Shown piece after piece: positions 55,878 to 64,000 of a DNA stretch of 64,000 nt. The translations under genes were made by a program, and so were the position numbers. A model generated the notes under the pieces. The model worked only from the letters and a program-made list of their open reading frames with translations. It searched no databases and was not told the DNA's origin. The stretch's first letter is position 1; each line of letters starts with the position of its first letter. The DNA is from Sphingomonas sp. 35-24ZXX (lineage in GTDB: Bacteria > Pseudomonadota > Alphaproteobacteria > Sphingomonadales > Sphingomonadaceae), in contig NZ_JROG01000007.1 of the NCBI RefSeq assembly GCF_000786215.1, positions 186,001 to 250,000 of the forward strand, given 5' to 3'.

Positions 55878-56796
55878 TCCCGCCCCTATCCTTGTCACCG
55901 GCGCGGGCGGCTTCGTCGGCCAGGCTTTGGTGCGCGCGCTGGCAGGCACGCGGCCTGTCATCGCGACCGACCGTACCGGGCTGGACAATGCAGACCTGCC
56001 AGGTGTCACCGCCCTGCCCGGCGAAATCGACGACCCCGCGCTGATCGCCCGGCTGACCGCCGAGCCACTGGGCGCGATCATCCACCTCGCGACCATCCCG
56101 GGCGGCGCAGCCGAGAGCGATCCGGCGCTCGCCGCGCGCATCAATGTTGCAGCTCCGATGGCGCTGATCGATACCGCCGCAGCGCACGGCAACGCTCCGC
56201 GCCTGCTGTTCGCCAGCAGCATCGCGGTGTTCGGCGACCCGCTGCCGCAGCATGTCGATGACGATACACCGGTGCGCCCGATGCTGCGCTACGGCGCGCA
56301 CAAGGCGATGCTGGAGGAGTGGATTGCGACCCTCACCCGGCGCGGCGCGGTGCGCGGCCTTTCGCTGCGGCTGCCCGGCATCGTCGCGCGTCCGCTGGCG
56401 CCATCGGGGATGAAATCGGCGTTCCTGAGCAACCTGTTTCACGCGCTGAAGGCGGGCGAGCCGATCACCCTGCCCGTTTCGGCCGATGCCACCTGCTGGC
56501 TGCTCTCGCGCCGGGCGCTGGTGGGCCAGATGACGGCCGCGCTGACCCTCGCCAGCGATCCGGAAACCACCCGGCTCAACCTGCCCGCGCTGCGCGTGCG
56601 CATGGGCGATCTGGTGGCCGAAGTTGCGCGCCAGGCCGGGGCCGATCCGGCGCGCGCGACCTATGCGCCCGATCCGGCCATCGAGGCCGCCTTCGGGGCG
56701 CAGCCGCCGCTTGCCACGCCTGCCGCCGATGCGATGGGCCTCCGCCACGACGGCGATCTTGCCGCGCTGGTCGCACACGCGCTGGCCGATCTCTGA
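55867..56796 (+). CDS. NAD-dependent epimerase/dehydratase-family protein
   Basis: 309 residues. Extended SDR fold with the loop LVTGAGGFVGQALVRAL, LFASSIAVFG and RYGAHKAMLEEW (Tyr and Lys). Similar to sugar-nucleotide epimerases and to denD-like D-erythronate dehydrogenases. The substrate in this operon is not clear; the missing sugar-nucleotide context points to a small acid. Overlaps the preceding SDR gene. Confidence 0.86.
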   Translation: MAADPAPILVTGAGGFVGQALVRALAGTRPVIATDRTGLDNADLPGVTALPGEIDDPALIARLTAEPLGAIIHLATIPGGAAESDPALAARINVAAPMALIDTAAAHGNAPRLLFASSIAVFGDPLPQHVDDDTPVRPMLRYGAHKAMLEEWIATLTRRGAVRGLSLRLPGIVARPLAPSGMKSAFLSNLFHALKAGEPITLPVSADATCWLLSRRALVGQMTAALTLASDPETTRLNLPALRVRMGDLVAEVARQAGADPARATYAPDPAIEAAFGAQPPLATPAADAMGLRHDGDLAALVAHALADL

Positions 56797-56816
56797 TCCA
56801 CGAAAGGACCCTCTCG

Positions 56817-57782
56817 ATGAAGCTCGCTACCCTCGATACCGGCACGCCCGATGGCACGCTGATCGTCGTCAGCCTTGATGGCAGCCGCTATCTGCCCGCC
56901 AGCACCATCGCCGCAACGCTGCAGCAGGCGATCGATGGCTGGGCCAACGCCGAGCCAGCCTTGCGCGCGCTGGCACACCGGCTGGACGCAGGCGAAGGCG
57001 AGAGCATCGAGAACGCTGCCCTTGCCGCGCCGCTGCCCCGCGCCTGGCAATGGCTCGATGGTTCGGCCTATCGCAGCCACGGCGAGCTGATGGAGACCCT
57101 GTTCGGCACAGAGCCGCCGCCCGCGGGCCGCCCGCTGATGTATCAGGGGCTGTCGCACCAGTTTCTCTCCGCCACTGCCGACGTGCCGATGCCGCGCGAG
57201 GAGGACGGCATCGATTTCGAAGGCGAGTTCGGCGTGATCACCGATTTCGTGCCAATGGGCGTCACCCCCGAAGCGGCGATGACCCACATCAAGCTGCTGG
57301 TGCAGATCAACGACTGGTCGCTGCGCGCGCTGGCGCCGATCGAGATGAAGACCGGCTTTGGCTGGGTGCAGGCCAAGCCCGCCTGTTCGGTCGCGCCTTT
57401 TGCGGTGACGCCCGATGTGCTGGGCGAGGCCTGGCGCGAGGGCCGTGTCCACCTTCCGCTTGGCGTCGACTGGAACGGCCAGCGCTTCGGCAATGCCCAG
57501 GGCGGCCCGATGGAATTCGGCTTTCACGAGCTGATCGCGCATGCCGCGAGCACCCGTTCGCTGTGCGCGGGGACGATCATCGGATCGGGCACGGTCTCGA
57601 ACAGCAATTTCCGCGAGATCGGATCGTCGTGCATCGCCGAGCGGCGCGGAATCGAGATGCTTGACGAAGGCCAGGCGCGCACCGGCTTCATGCGCTTTGG
57701 GGACACCGTGCGGATGGAGGCGCGGCTGCCCGATGGCGGGCTGCTGTTCGGTGCGATCGACCAGAAGGTGGTCAAGGGATGA
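56817..57782 (+). CDS. Fumarylacetoacetate hydrolase (FAH)-family protein
   Basis: 321 residues from the ATG at 56817 with AAAGGA upstream. The metal-binding strand IDFEGEFGVITDF (Glu-x-Glu) and the later VQINDWSLRALA and GSGTVSNSNF blocks are those of the FAH family. Members hydrolyse or decarboxylate acylpyruvates and ring-opened dioates. This is a natural late step after extradiol cleavage. The cupin gene overlaps its stop by four bases. Confidence 0.9.
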   Translation: MKLATLDTGTPDGTLIVVSLDGSRYLPASTIAATLQQAIDGWANAEPALRALAHRLDAGEGESIENAALAAPLPRAWQWLDGSAYRSHGELMETLFGTEPPPAGRPLMYQGLSHQFLSATADVPMPREEDGIDFEGEFGVITDFVPMGVTPEAAMTHIKLLVQINDWSLRALAPIEMKTGFGWVQAKPACSVAPFAVTPDVLGEAWREGRVHLPLGVDWNGQRFGNAQGGPMEFGFHELIAHAASTRSLCAGTIIGSGTVSNSNFREIGSSCIAERRGIEMLDEGQARTGFMRFGDTVRMEARLPDGGLLFGAIDQKVVKG

Positions 57783-58276
57783 GCGCCGTACCCTCGCCCC
57801 CCGTCCGCCGCATCGTCACCGGGCACGATGCCTCAGGCCGCGCGATCATCCGCAGCGACGACCTGCTGCCGGTCGAACCGATCCCCTCGGGTGACGCGGC
57901 GTTCAGCCTGGTGTGGACCACCGCGACGGTGCCTGCCGACAACAACGACGAGACCGATGGCCGGACGCGCGACGCCGGGCTGACGCTGCATCAGGGATCG
58001 GTGATCCGCATCGTCGACATGGTGCCGGGCGGTGTCTCGCCCTTTCACCGATCGAGCAGCATCGATTACGGCATCGTGCTGTCGGGCGCGGTCGAGCTGG
58101 AGCTGGACGATGGCGCGGTCACGACGGCGCGCGCGGGCGATATCATCGTCCAGCGCGGGACCATCCACCTGTGGCGCAACCCTTCGCCGACGGAGACCTG
58201 CCGCATCGTCTTCGTACTGATCGAGGCGGCACCGGTGACTGTAGACGGAGCGCCCCTGCCCGATGTAATGCCCTGA
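57779..58276 (+). CDS. Cupin-domain protein
   Basis: 165 residues with a single conserved beta-barrel (about residues 70-150): SPFHRSSSIDYGIVLSG and later GDIIVQRGTIHLWRN. The two motifs each carry one His; the usual HxH pair is degenerate, so metal binding is uncertain. Cupins in such operons are dioxygenases, isomerases or binding proteins. Overlaps the FAH gene. Confidence 0.83.
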   Translation: MSAVPSPPVRRIVTGHDASGRAIIRSDDLLPVEPIPSGDAAFSLVWTTATVPADNNDETDGRTRDAGLTLHQGSVIRIVDMVPGGVSPFHRSSSIDYGIVLSGAVELELDDGAVTTARAGDIIVQRGTIHLWRNPSPTETCRIVFVLIEAAPVTVDGAPLPDVMP

Positions 58277-58280
58277 TCCC

Positions 58281-58985
58281 ATGACTTCGCGCGAAACCGT
58301 TATCCTTGTCCCCGGGCTGTTGTGTGACGACGATGTCTGGACGCACCAGAGCGCGGCCTTGGGCGCGCATTACGACGTCATCGTCCCCGACCTGACCCGG
58401 CACGATTCGCTGGGCGGCATGGCAGCGCACATTCTGGACACGGCACCGGCGCGCTTCTCGATCGTCGGCCATTCGATGGGCGGGCGCGTCGCGCTGGAGG
58501 TGTTCCGCCTGGCGCCCGAGCGGGTGGCGCGGTTGGCGTTGCTCGATACCGGGGTGCATCCGGCCGGCGCGGAGGAATTGCCCAAGCGCCAGGCGATGCT
58601 CGACATCAGCGCCGGGCAAGGCATGACCGCGCTCGCCGATGCCTGGCTTCCGCCAATGGTCAGACCGGGCCTGCTCGATACCGATCCAGCGCTGCGCGCG
58701 ACACTTTATGCGATGATCGAACGCATGACGCCCGCCATCCACCGGCAGCAAATCACCGCCCTCGTGAACCGGCTGGATGCTGCACCGCTGCTGGCGCAGA
58801 TCCATTGCCCGACCTTGGTCGGTGTCGGCGAATTCGACCTGTGGAGCCCGCCCGACCAGCACGTGCCCATCGCCGATGCCATTGCAGGTGCAAGACTGGT
58901 GGTCTTCAAAGGCGCAGGCCATATGGCGCCGATGGAAACGCCGGAGGCCGTCAGCGCGGCTTTGCGCGAATGGATGGCAAGCTGA
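58281..58985 (+). CDS. Alpha/beta hydrolase
   Basis: 234 residues. Compact alpha/beta hydrolase with nucleophile elbow IVGHSMGGRVAL, oxyanion region VPGLLCDDDVW, acid Asp in GEFDLWSP and His in GAGHMAPME. Related to meta-cleavage product hydrolases and enol-lactone hydrolases, so it may act on the same pathway as the dioxygenase. Last gene of the operon, 4 bases after the cupin gene. Confidence 0.87.
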   Translation: MTSRETVILVPGLLCDDDVWTHQSAALGAHYDVIVPDLTRHDSLGGMAAHILDTAPARFSIVGHSMGGRVALEVFRLAPERVARLALLDTGVHPAGAEELPKRQAMLDISAGQGMTALADAWLPPMVRPGLLDTDPALRATLYAMIERMTPAIHRQQITALVNRLDAAPLLAQIHCPTLVGVGEFDLWSPPDQHVPIADAIAGARLVVFKGAGHMAPMETPEAVSAALREWMAS

Positions 58986-59036
58986 ACCTGTTTGGTTTCG
59001 GCGAGATGGCGACAAAACCGACGCGCCTGCGGTTGC

Positions 59037-60035
59037 TCAGGCCCCATCGCTCAGCGCCCGCGACCTCTTTTCCCACGCTGGCCCCACGTTCTCTATCGCG
59101 TCAGTCCAGATCAAGCCGCCGAAGCCGGCTGGAACAGCGTCCAGCTCTTGTGGGTCGGTTATTCCCGGTGCACCGTTCTCGTTGTCGATACTGCCAAAGA
59201 ATATCACGGTGGTGTTGGTCTGCCGCATCCGATCGAGGAACCGGTTGGGCCAACCCCAGATGAAATGCCGGTAGTTGATGGGCACCCCGATGGCGCCGTT
59301 GACGCACGATTCCGGCAATCTGGTGCTCCAGCCCACCTTCATGTAATCGAGGGTGCACGCCTTCATATCCGCCTTGGAGAACGCAAAGCCGTTCGGGTAG
59401 ATGGTTTTCCAGCGCCCAACTGGTCTTTCATGGCCATAAACCATGATCCTGCTATCCAACTTGATGCCATGCCGATCGAGATAGTCGCGCAACAGATCGG
59501 CTTCCTGAATCCAGCGGCTCTTGAAGTTTATCAGGAAGCGCTGCTCGGGAAAGGCCCTGAGAACCTGGGCGAGCGACGGCATCATCCCCTTGGCCTTGCC
59601 GCGAAAAGGAAATGTCTTGCCGCCGTCGGCAGTATATCCATAGCCGACATCAAGCGACTGGAGATAGGCGAGCGATTTCTCGCGCGTGACTCCGCTGCCT
59701 TCGGTCCGGCAATCGATCGTCCAGTCGTGAAAGACGACAAACTCGTTGTCGGTCGTCGGATGGACATCAATTTCGAGAATGTCGGCTCCAGCACGAAAGC
59801 TGGCTGCCATCGATGGAAGGGTATTCTCGATATACGGGTTTGTCGGGGGCAGCATCCGATTGGCCGTGCAACTGTCCTTGTCGATCCCGACCCGGCTGTA
59901 AAGCTGGTGGATTCCCCTGTGAGCCATCAGTTGGGCCTTGCCCTTTGGCGCAGGCGCAAGCCACGAGGCATTGGCAAGATAGACCGCGCAAACCACGACA
60001 AGTGCGGCCATGAGAAATACGCGACGTCGGTTCAT
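59037..60035 (-). CDS. Glycerophosphodiester phosphodiesterase family protein
   Basis: 332 residues with an N-terminal signal anchor (RVFLMAALVVVCAVYLANAS) and the GDPD core: MAHRGIHQLYSR, ILEIDVHPTTDNEFVVFHDW with the catalytic His and metal ligands. It releases glycerol-3-phosphate from glycerophosphodiesters, probably in the periplasm. Base composition is visibly less GC-rich than the flanking genes and it does not belong to either neighbouring pathway, so it may have been acquired. It has an unusual insertion after HQLY (about 25 residues). Confidence 0.85.
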   Translation of the reverse strand: MNRRRVFLMAALVVVCAVYLANASWLAPAPKGKAQLMAHRGIHQLYSRVGIDKDSCTANRMLPPTNPYIENTLPSMAASFRAGADILEIDVHPTTDNEFVVFHDWTIDCRTEGSGVTREKSLAYLQSLDVGYGYTADGGKTFPFRGKAKGMMPSLAQVLRAFPEQRFLINFKSRWIQEADLLRDYLDRHGIKLDSRIMVYGHERPVGRWKTIYPNGFAFSKADMKACTLDYMKVGWSTRLPESCVNGAIGVPINYRHFIWGWPNRFLDRMRQTNTTVIFFGSIDNENGAPGITDPQELDAVPAGFGGLIWTDAIENVGPAWEKRSRALSDGA

Positions 60036-60161
60036 AAGCCGGGCTCGGTTTCGATGCGGATGCCCCTGCTATAGGCCAATATTGCCGATGCAGGAATGCC
60101 TGCAATGGGTCGTTTGCGAAACGGGGGTCTTGTTCTCGAAATGCTCGGTCACCGCTGCCTG

Positions 60162-60851
60162 CTATAGCGGCCCCACCAGCGGCATCATGCCGGGGATCAG
60201 CGCGGCGCGGGCGTGGCGGCGCATGCGCGCCTCGGCCTCTTCAGGCTTGCCGGCGAGGATCGCCTCGGCGACCGCATGATGGTCCTGATGCGCGGCATGC
60301 AAGCCCCTTCTCGCGCTTGCAAGATCGTCCCAGTCCACCGCCAGCGCCCCCGCCGAAGCGAGCGGCAGATGGTTGTTGCGCGACAGCGCGACGAGGATCG
60401 CGCCATTGCCGCTGGTATCGAGCAGCAGATCGTGAAAGGCCAGGTTGTAGTTGTAGAAGCGGTCGATATCCTCGGCGGCAAAGTCGTCGCCTGCAAACAG
60501 GGCATCGCCTTCGGCGAGGCACGCCTGGAGCTTGCGCACGAAGCCGGGCGCGATCGGCCGTGAGGCAATGATGCGCACGGCCAGCCCTTCGAGCACACCA
60601 CGCACCTCGACCGCGTCCTCGATCGACGTCGGCGTCGGCCCGCGGGCGGCATAGCCGCGCCGCCCCAGCCGCACCACCAGCCCTTCCTGCTCCAGCGTGC
60701 GCAACGCGGTGCGCACCGGCATGCGCGAGACGCCGAAGCGCTCCGCCGTGCCGATCTCCGCGATCCGCGTTCCATCGGGGATCTCGCCGGATACGATCAT
60801 CTTGCGCAGTGCGAACAGCACGCGCTGGCCGGGCTTCATCGCTTGGTCCAT
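60162..60851 (-). CDS. vanR: GntR-family repressor, VanR-like
   Basis: 229 residues. Winged-helix GntR domain at the N-terminus (IVSGEIPDGTRIAEIGTAER; FGVSRMPVRTALRTLEQEG) and a helical FCD effector domain (VLEGLAVRIIASRP; NYNLAFHDLLLD). Divergent from vanA across a 112-base gap that carries a perfect VanR operator, so it should be the vanillate-responsive repressor of vanA. Confidence 0.88.
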   Translation of the reverse strand: MDQAMKPGQRVLFALRKMIVSGEIPDGTRIAEIGTAERFGVSRMPVRTALRTLEQEGLVVRLGRRGYAARGPTPTSIEDAVEVRGVLEGLAVRIIASRPIAPGFVRKLQACLAEGDALFAGDDFAAEDIDRFYNYNLAFHDLLLDTSGNGAILVALSRNNHLPLASAGALAVDWDDLASARRGLHAAHQDHHAVAEAILAGKPEEAEARMRRHARAALIPGMMPLVGPL

Positions 60852-60923
60852 CGGTGATGGTCATAGCTTTTGCACCGCGCCCGGCAAGCCCTCTCATCCG
60901 ACTTGCACAGCATCAGGATTCCG

Positions 60924-60941
60924 ATTATTGGATCCAATAAT
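60924..60941. promoter_or_regulatory. VanR operator
   Basis: An 18-base perfect palindrome ATTATTGGATCCAATAAT, whose core ATTGGATCCAAT equals the operator described for Caulobacter VanR. It lies 22 bases ahead of the vanA ATG and 72 bases before vanR, placed to block both genes. Confidence 0.85.
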
Positions 60942-60963
60942 TGCATAGCAGGGAGAGATACCG

Positions 60964-62052
60964 ATGGCCACCGCCCCCGATCTGGAAGAGCGCGGCGTCG
61001 CACGTGCCACAGCGCCATGGCCGCGCAACACCTGGTATGTCGCCTGCATGCCAGACGAGATCGACGGCAAGCCGCTGGGCCGCACCATCTGCGGAGAATC
61101 GATGGTGTTCTTTCGCGGCGAAGGGGGTGAGGTCGCTGCGCTGGAGGATTTCTGCCCGCACCGCGGCGCGCCGCTATCGCTCGGCTTCGTGCGCGATGGT
61201 GCCCTGGTCTGCGGCTATCATGGCCTCGCCATGGGGTGCCATGGCAAGACGGTCGGCATGCCCGGCCAGCGCGTGGGGGGCTTCCCGCCGATCCGCACCT
61301 TCCCGGTGATCGAACGCTATGGCTTCATCTGGGTCTGGCCGGGCGATGCCGCTCAGGCCGATCCCGCCAGGCTGCGCCACCTGGAATGGGCCGAAGATGC
61401 AGGCTGGGCCTATGGCGGTGGCTTGTATCACATCGCCTGCGATTACCGGCTGATGGTCGACAATCTGATGGACCTGACGCACGAGACCTATGTGCACTCG
61501 ACCAGCATCGGCCAGAAGGAAATCGACGAAGCGCCGGTCAAGACGCGGATCGTCGGCGACGAGGTGGTGACCAGCCGGTTCATGGACGCGATCGAGCCGC
61601 CGCCGTTCTGGGCGATGGCGCTGCGCGGTGCGGGGCTGCCCGATGGCGGTCCGGTCGACCGCTGGCAGCTTTGCCACTTCCACCTGCCCAGCAGCGTCGA
61701 GATCGAGGTCGGCGTCGCGCCGGTGGGCGAAGGTGGCTATGATGCCCCGCTCGACCGCAAGGCCTATTCGGTAGTGGTCGATTTCATGACTCCCGAGACC
61801 GAGGGCTCGCACTGGTACTTCTGGGGCATGGCGCGTCGCTTTGCGGTCGACGATACAGCGCTAACCGCCACCATCCGCGAAGGTCAGGGCAAGATCTTTG
61901 CCGAGGACATGGAAATGCTGGAACGCCAGCAGAGGAATCTGGACAGCCATCCCGACCGCCGCCTGCTGTTGCTCAACATCGACGCCGGCGGGGTTCGCTC
62001 GCGCCGCCTGATCGAGCAGGCGATTGCCGCAGAAAGCAGTGCCGCCGCCTGA
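60964..62052 (+). CDS. vanA: Vanillate O-demethylase oxygenase subunit
   Basis: 362 residues. Rieske cluster ligands CPHRG...CGYHG (C-x-H-x17-C-x2-H) and the mononuclear iron site NLMDLTHETYVH (Asn/Asp-x3-His-x4-His) mark a ring-hydroxylating oxygenase of the VanA type. It demethylates vanillate to protocatechuate and formaldehyde, which the lig genes then degrade. GGGAGAGA precedes the ATG at 60964. The reductase gene vanB is not next to it; the following gene encodes an acylase. The electron donor must therefore come from elsewhere. Confidence 0.9.
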   Translation: MATAPDLEERGVARATAPWPRNTWYVACMPDEIDGKPLGRTICGESMVFFRGEGGEVAALEDFCPHRGAPLSLGFVRDGALVCGYHGLAMGCHGKTVGMPGQRVGGFPPIRTFPVIERYGFIWVWPGDAAQADPARLRHLEWAEDAGWAYGGGLYHIACDYRLMVDNLMDLTHETYVHSTSIGQKEIDEAPVKTRIVGDEVVTSRFMDAIEPPPFWAMALRGAGLPDGGPVDRWQLCHFHLPSSVEIEVGVAPVGEGGYDAPLDRKAYSVVVDFMTPETEGSHWYFWGMARRFAVDDTALTATIREGQGKIFAEDMEMLERQQRNLDSHPDRRLLLLNIDAGGVRSRRLIEQAIAAESSAAA

Positions 62053-62123
62053 TGCGGTAAATCGCAGCACTACCTACAGCATTGTCAGTAGACGCGCGCC
62101 GATTGCTTGATAAGGTGCGCGCC

Positions 62124-64000
62124 ATGCGTGTGCTCAAACGTCTGGCCCTCGGCCTCCTCGTCCTTATCGCCGTCACCGCGCTGGCGCTCGCCTTGTGGGA
62201 GCCGCTGGTGGCTGAATCGGGCAAGGCGCCGCCCGCGCGCACCTATGATGTGGAGATCGTCCGCGACGATTTCGGCGTGCCGCATATCTTCGGCAAGACC
62301 GACCCCGACGTCGCCTATGGCGTCGCTTATGCCCATAGCGAGGACGACTTCTCGACGATCCAGGAAGTCGCGGCGATGACGCGCGCGCGCACCGGCGCGA
62401 TGACGGGCGCGGATGGCGCGAAGGTCGATTTCGCAGCGCACCTGCTCGACATTCGCGGCACCGTCGATCGCAAGTACGAAACGCTGCCCGCCGATATCCG
62501 CGCCCTGCTCGATGCCTATGCCGCGGGCCTCAACCATTATGCCGACAAGCACCCCGAAGAGGTCCGTCTGTCCGGCCTGTTCCCGCTGAACGGGCAGGAC
62601 ATCGCCGCCGGGTTCGTGCTGCGCTCGCCCTTTTTCTTCGGGCTCGATTCCGTGCTCGGCGCATTGGTCGAGGGCAAGGACCTGCCGATCGAGGGCGGCC
62701 CCAAGCTCTCCGGCCCCAAGGAGAGTGGCAAGGACGTTGCGCGCATCACGCCGATCGGCCCCGAGCCCGACATGAACGGGTCGAACGCCTTTGCGGTCGC
62801 ACCGGCGCGCTCGGCCGACAATGTCACGCGGCTGATCTCCAACTCGCACCAGCCCTGGCGCGGCGGCGTGGCGTGGTACGAGCTGGTGGTGCATTCGGAT
62901 GAAGGCTGGGATTTCGCGGGCGCGACCTTCCCGGGATCGCCCTATCCGTTCCTGGGCCACAACAAGACCCTGGGCTGGACCAACACGGTCAACCGGCCCG
63001 ACCTGATCGATGTCTACAAGCTCGAACTGAACGACAACAAGACGCAGTACAGACTGGATGGAAAGTGGCGCGACCTTGAATCGAAGCGGGTGTGGCTGAA
63101 GGTGAAGATGGGGCCGTTCACCCTGCCCTATCCGCAGACCGTCTACCGCTCGGTCCATGGCCCGGTGATCGTGAACGCCAAGGGCGCATTCGCGATCCGC
63201 TATGCCGGGATCGACGAACTCAAGATGCTCGAGCAGTATTTCCGCATCAACAAGGCGCGCAATTTCGACGAGTGGAAGGCGGCAATGGCCATCCAGGGCG
63301 TGCCCGCGACCAATTTCATCTATGCCGATGCTGAGGGCAATATCGCCATGGCGTACAACGCGCTGTTCCCGGCGCGCAAGCCCGGTGCAAACTGGCGCGG
63401 CGTGCTGCCGGGCAACCGCAGCGACCTGATCTGGAAGAGCCATCTGCCCTGGGATCGGGTTCCGATGCTGGTCAATCCGGCCTCCGGCTACATCATGAAT
63501 GCCAACAACACGCCCTATGTCGCGGCGGGCCCGGGCGATGAGCTCGACCCGGCGACCTTCTCCCCGCTGATGGGGATCGAAGCCGACATGACCAACCGCG
63601 CGCGGCAAGCGATCAAGCTGTTCGAGGCCGCGGGACAGATCGATGCGGCGACGCTCGATCGGATCAAGTACGATGTCGGCTATGACAAGTCCGATTATGC
63701 CACCGGCTGGATCAATGCGCTGCTGGCGGTCAAGGCCGATGGCGACACGCGCATTCCGCAAGCGCAGGCGCTGCTGCGCGCCTGGGACTGGCAGATGGAC
63801 GGCAAGGGCAAGGGCGATGCCCTGGCGCTGATGCTTATGCGCCCGGCAATGCGGCAGAGCTATCGCCGCCTGCCGCTGCCCGATGCGCGCGAGGAACTGG
63901 TGGCCGCGATCGATCATCTGGAAAAGCACTTCCAGTCGCTCGATCCGAAGCTCGGCACCGTGCTGCGGCTGCGCCAGGGCAAGGTCGACCTGCCGATGGA
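62124..64000 (+). CDS. Penicillin-acylase-family enzyme, 3' end beyond the window
   Basis: The first 625 codons are present; the stop lies outside. An N-terminal membrane/signal segment (KRLALGLLVLIAVTALALAL) and the block VEIVRDDFGVPHIFGKTDPD begin the alpha chain. The beta chain should start at the Ser in MNGSNAFAVAPARS (near residue 217), which becomes the N-terminal nucleophile after self-cleavage. Later blocks are ISNSHQPWR, SPYPFLGHNKTLGWTNTVN and YIMNANNTPY. Members hydrolyse amide bonds in penicillins, acyl-homoserine lactones or aculeacin. Substrate cannot be read; AHL acylase is possible. Confidence 0.9.
   Translation, partial: MRVLKRLALGLLVLIAVTALALALWEPLVAESGKAPPARTYDVEIVRDDFGVPHIFGKTDPDVAYGVAYAHSEDDFSTIQEVAAMTRARTGAMTGADGAKVDFAAHLLDIRGTVDRKYETLPADIRALLDAYAAGLNHYADKHPEEVRLSGLFPLNGQDIAAGFVLRSPFFFGLDSVLGALVEGKDLPIEGGPKLSGPKESGKDVARITPIGPEPDMNGSNAFAVAPARSADNVTRLISNSHQPWRGGVAWYELVVHSDEGWDFAGATFPGSPYPFLGHNKTLGWTNTVNRPDLIDVYKLELNDNKTQYRLDGKWRDLESKRVWLKVKMGPFTLPYPQTVYRSVHGPVIVNAKGAFAIRYAGIDELKMLEQYFRINKARNFDEWKAAMAIQGVPATNFIYADAEGNIAMAYNALFPARKPGANWRGVLPGNRSDLIWKSHLPWDRVPMLVNPASGYIMNANNTPYVAAGPGDELDPATFSPLMGIEADMTNRARQAIKLFEAAGQIDAATLDRIKYDVGYDKSDYATGWINALLAVKADGDTRIPQAQALLRAWDWQMDGKGKGDALALMLMRPAMRQSYRRLPLPDAREELVAAIDHLEKHFQSLDPKLGTVLRLRQGKVDLPM

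Noticed and set aside
62085-63929. Minus-strand frame of about 614 codons opposite the acylase gene
   Set aside because: The plus-strand acylase frame is continuous to the window end and carries the family motifs; the antisense frame does not.

Overview
The window is GC-rich chromosomal DNA from an alphaproteobacterium, most likely a sphingomonad (Sphingomonadaceae such as Sphingobium, Novosphingobium or relatives). The evidence is the lptE-holA order, the timA/secB divergent pair, EipA (DUF1134), several TonB-dependent receptors, and a protocatechuate 4,5-cleavage (lig) locus of the Sphingobium SYK-6 type. No insertion sequence, prophage or CRISPR array is visible. Most apparent long antisense reading frames are high-GC shadows and were left out.

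Region 1 (1-13.2 kb) is core housekeeping: lptE (partial), holA, msrB, an Smr-domain protein, mltA, timA, secB, murJ, trpS, a DUF4136 lipoprotein, dut, coaBC, a small membrane protein, an aromatic/aspartate aminotransferase and eipA. Region 2 (13.4-17.8 kb) starts with tRNA-Ser(GCU). After it lie three truncated genes that look like the scar of a polysaccharide locus (a membrane-protein tail, the 3' half of an ABC-transporter ATPase, the 5' end of a glycosyltransferase-like gene). Next comes a four-base-overlapping pair, H-NOX plus GAF-GGDEF-EAL, which should link nitric oxide or oxygen sensing to cyclic-di-GMP.

Region 3 (17.9-36.5 kb) is accessory catabolism around CoA chemistry: two thiolases, a feruloyl-CoA-synthase-like ligase, a second acyl-CoA synthetase, a nitronate monooxygenase, a carotenoid/stilbene-type oxygenase, four NTF2/SnoaL-like proteins, two SDRs and a TonB-dependent receptor. 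The only regulator in it is a tandem-domain HxlR protein. Three of its promoter regions share a 19-20 bp motif, which suggests one regulon for an undetermined substrate.

Region 4 (36.5-45.9 kb) encodes what looks like a complete route from 4-hydroxybenzoate or protocatechuate to pyruvate plus oxaloacetate: pobA, ligC, ligB, ligA, ligJ and an extra DUF1932 dehydrogenase on the minus strand, a LysR regulator (LigR-like, with two helix-turn-helix domains), and ligK, ligU and ligI on the plus strand. A palindromic intergenic element sits inside the plus-strand operon and supplies the ribosome binding site of ligU.

Region 5 (45.9-59 kb) has a TonB receptor translationally coupled to an exported metallo-beta-lactamase-fold hydrolase. 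A LysR gene follows, then an eleven-gene operon built round a flavin monooxygenase, a ring-cleavage dioxygenase, a 390-residue alpha/beta hydrolase, a cyclase-family hydrolase, SDRs, an FAH-family hydrolase, a cupin and a second alpha/beta hydrolase. It looks like a ring-cleavage pathway whose substrate I cannot name, and it is my main candidate for undescribed biology. Region 6 (59-64 kb) holds a glycerophosphodiesterase, vanR with a perfect VanR operator, vanA without a neighbouring vanB, and the first 625 codons of a penicillin-acylase-family enzyme. Regions 3, 4 and 6 fit a lifestyle of feeding on lignin-derived aromatics that funnel into protocatechuate. No gene-free stretch longer than 300 bases exists apart from the scar at 13556-14570, which is described.
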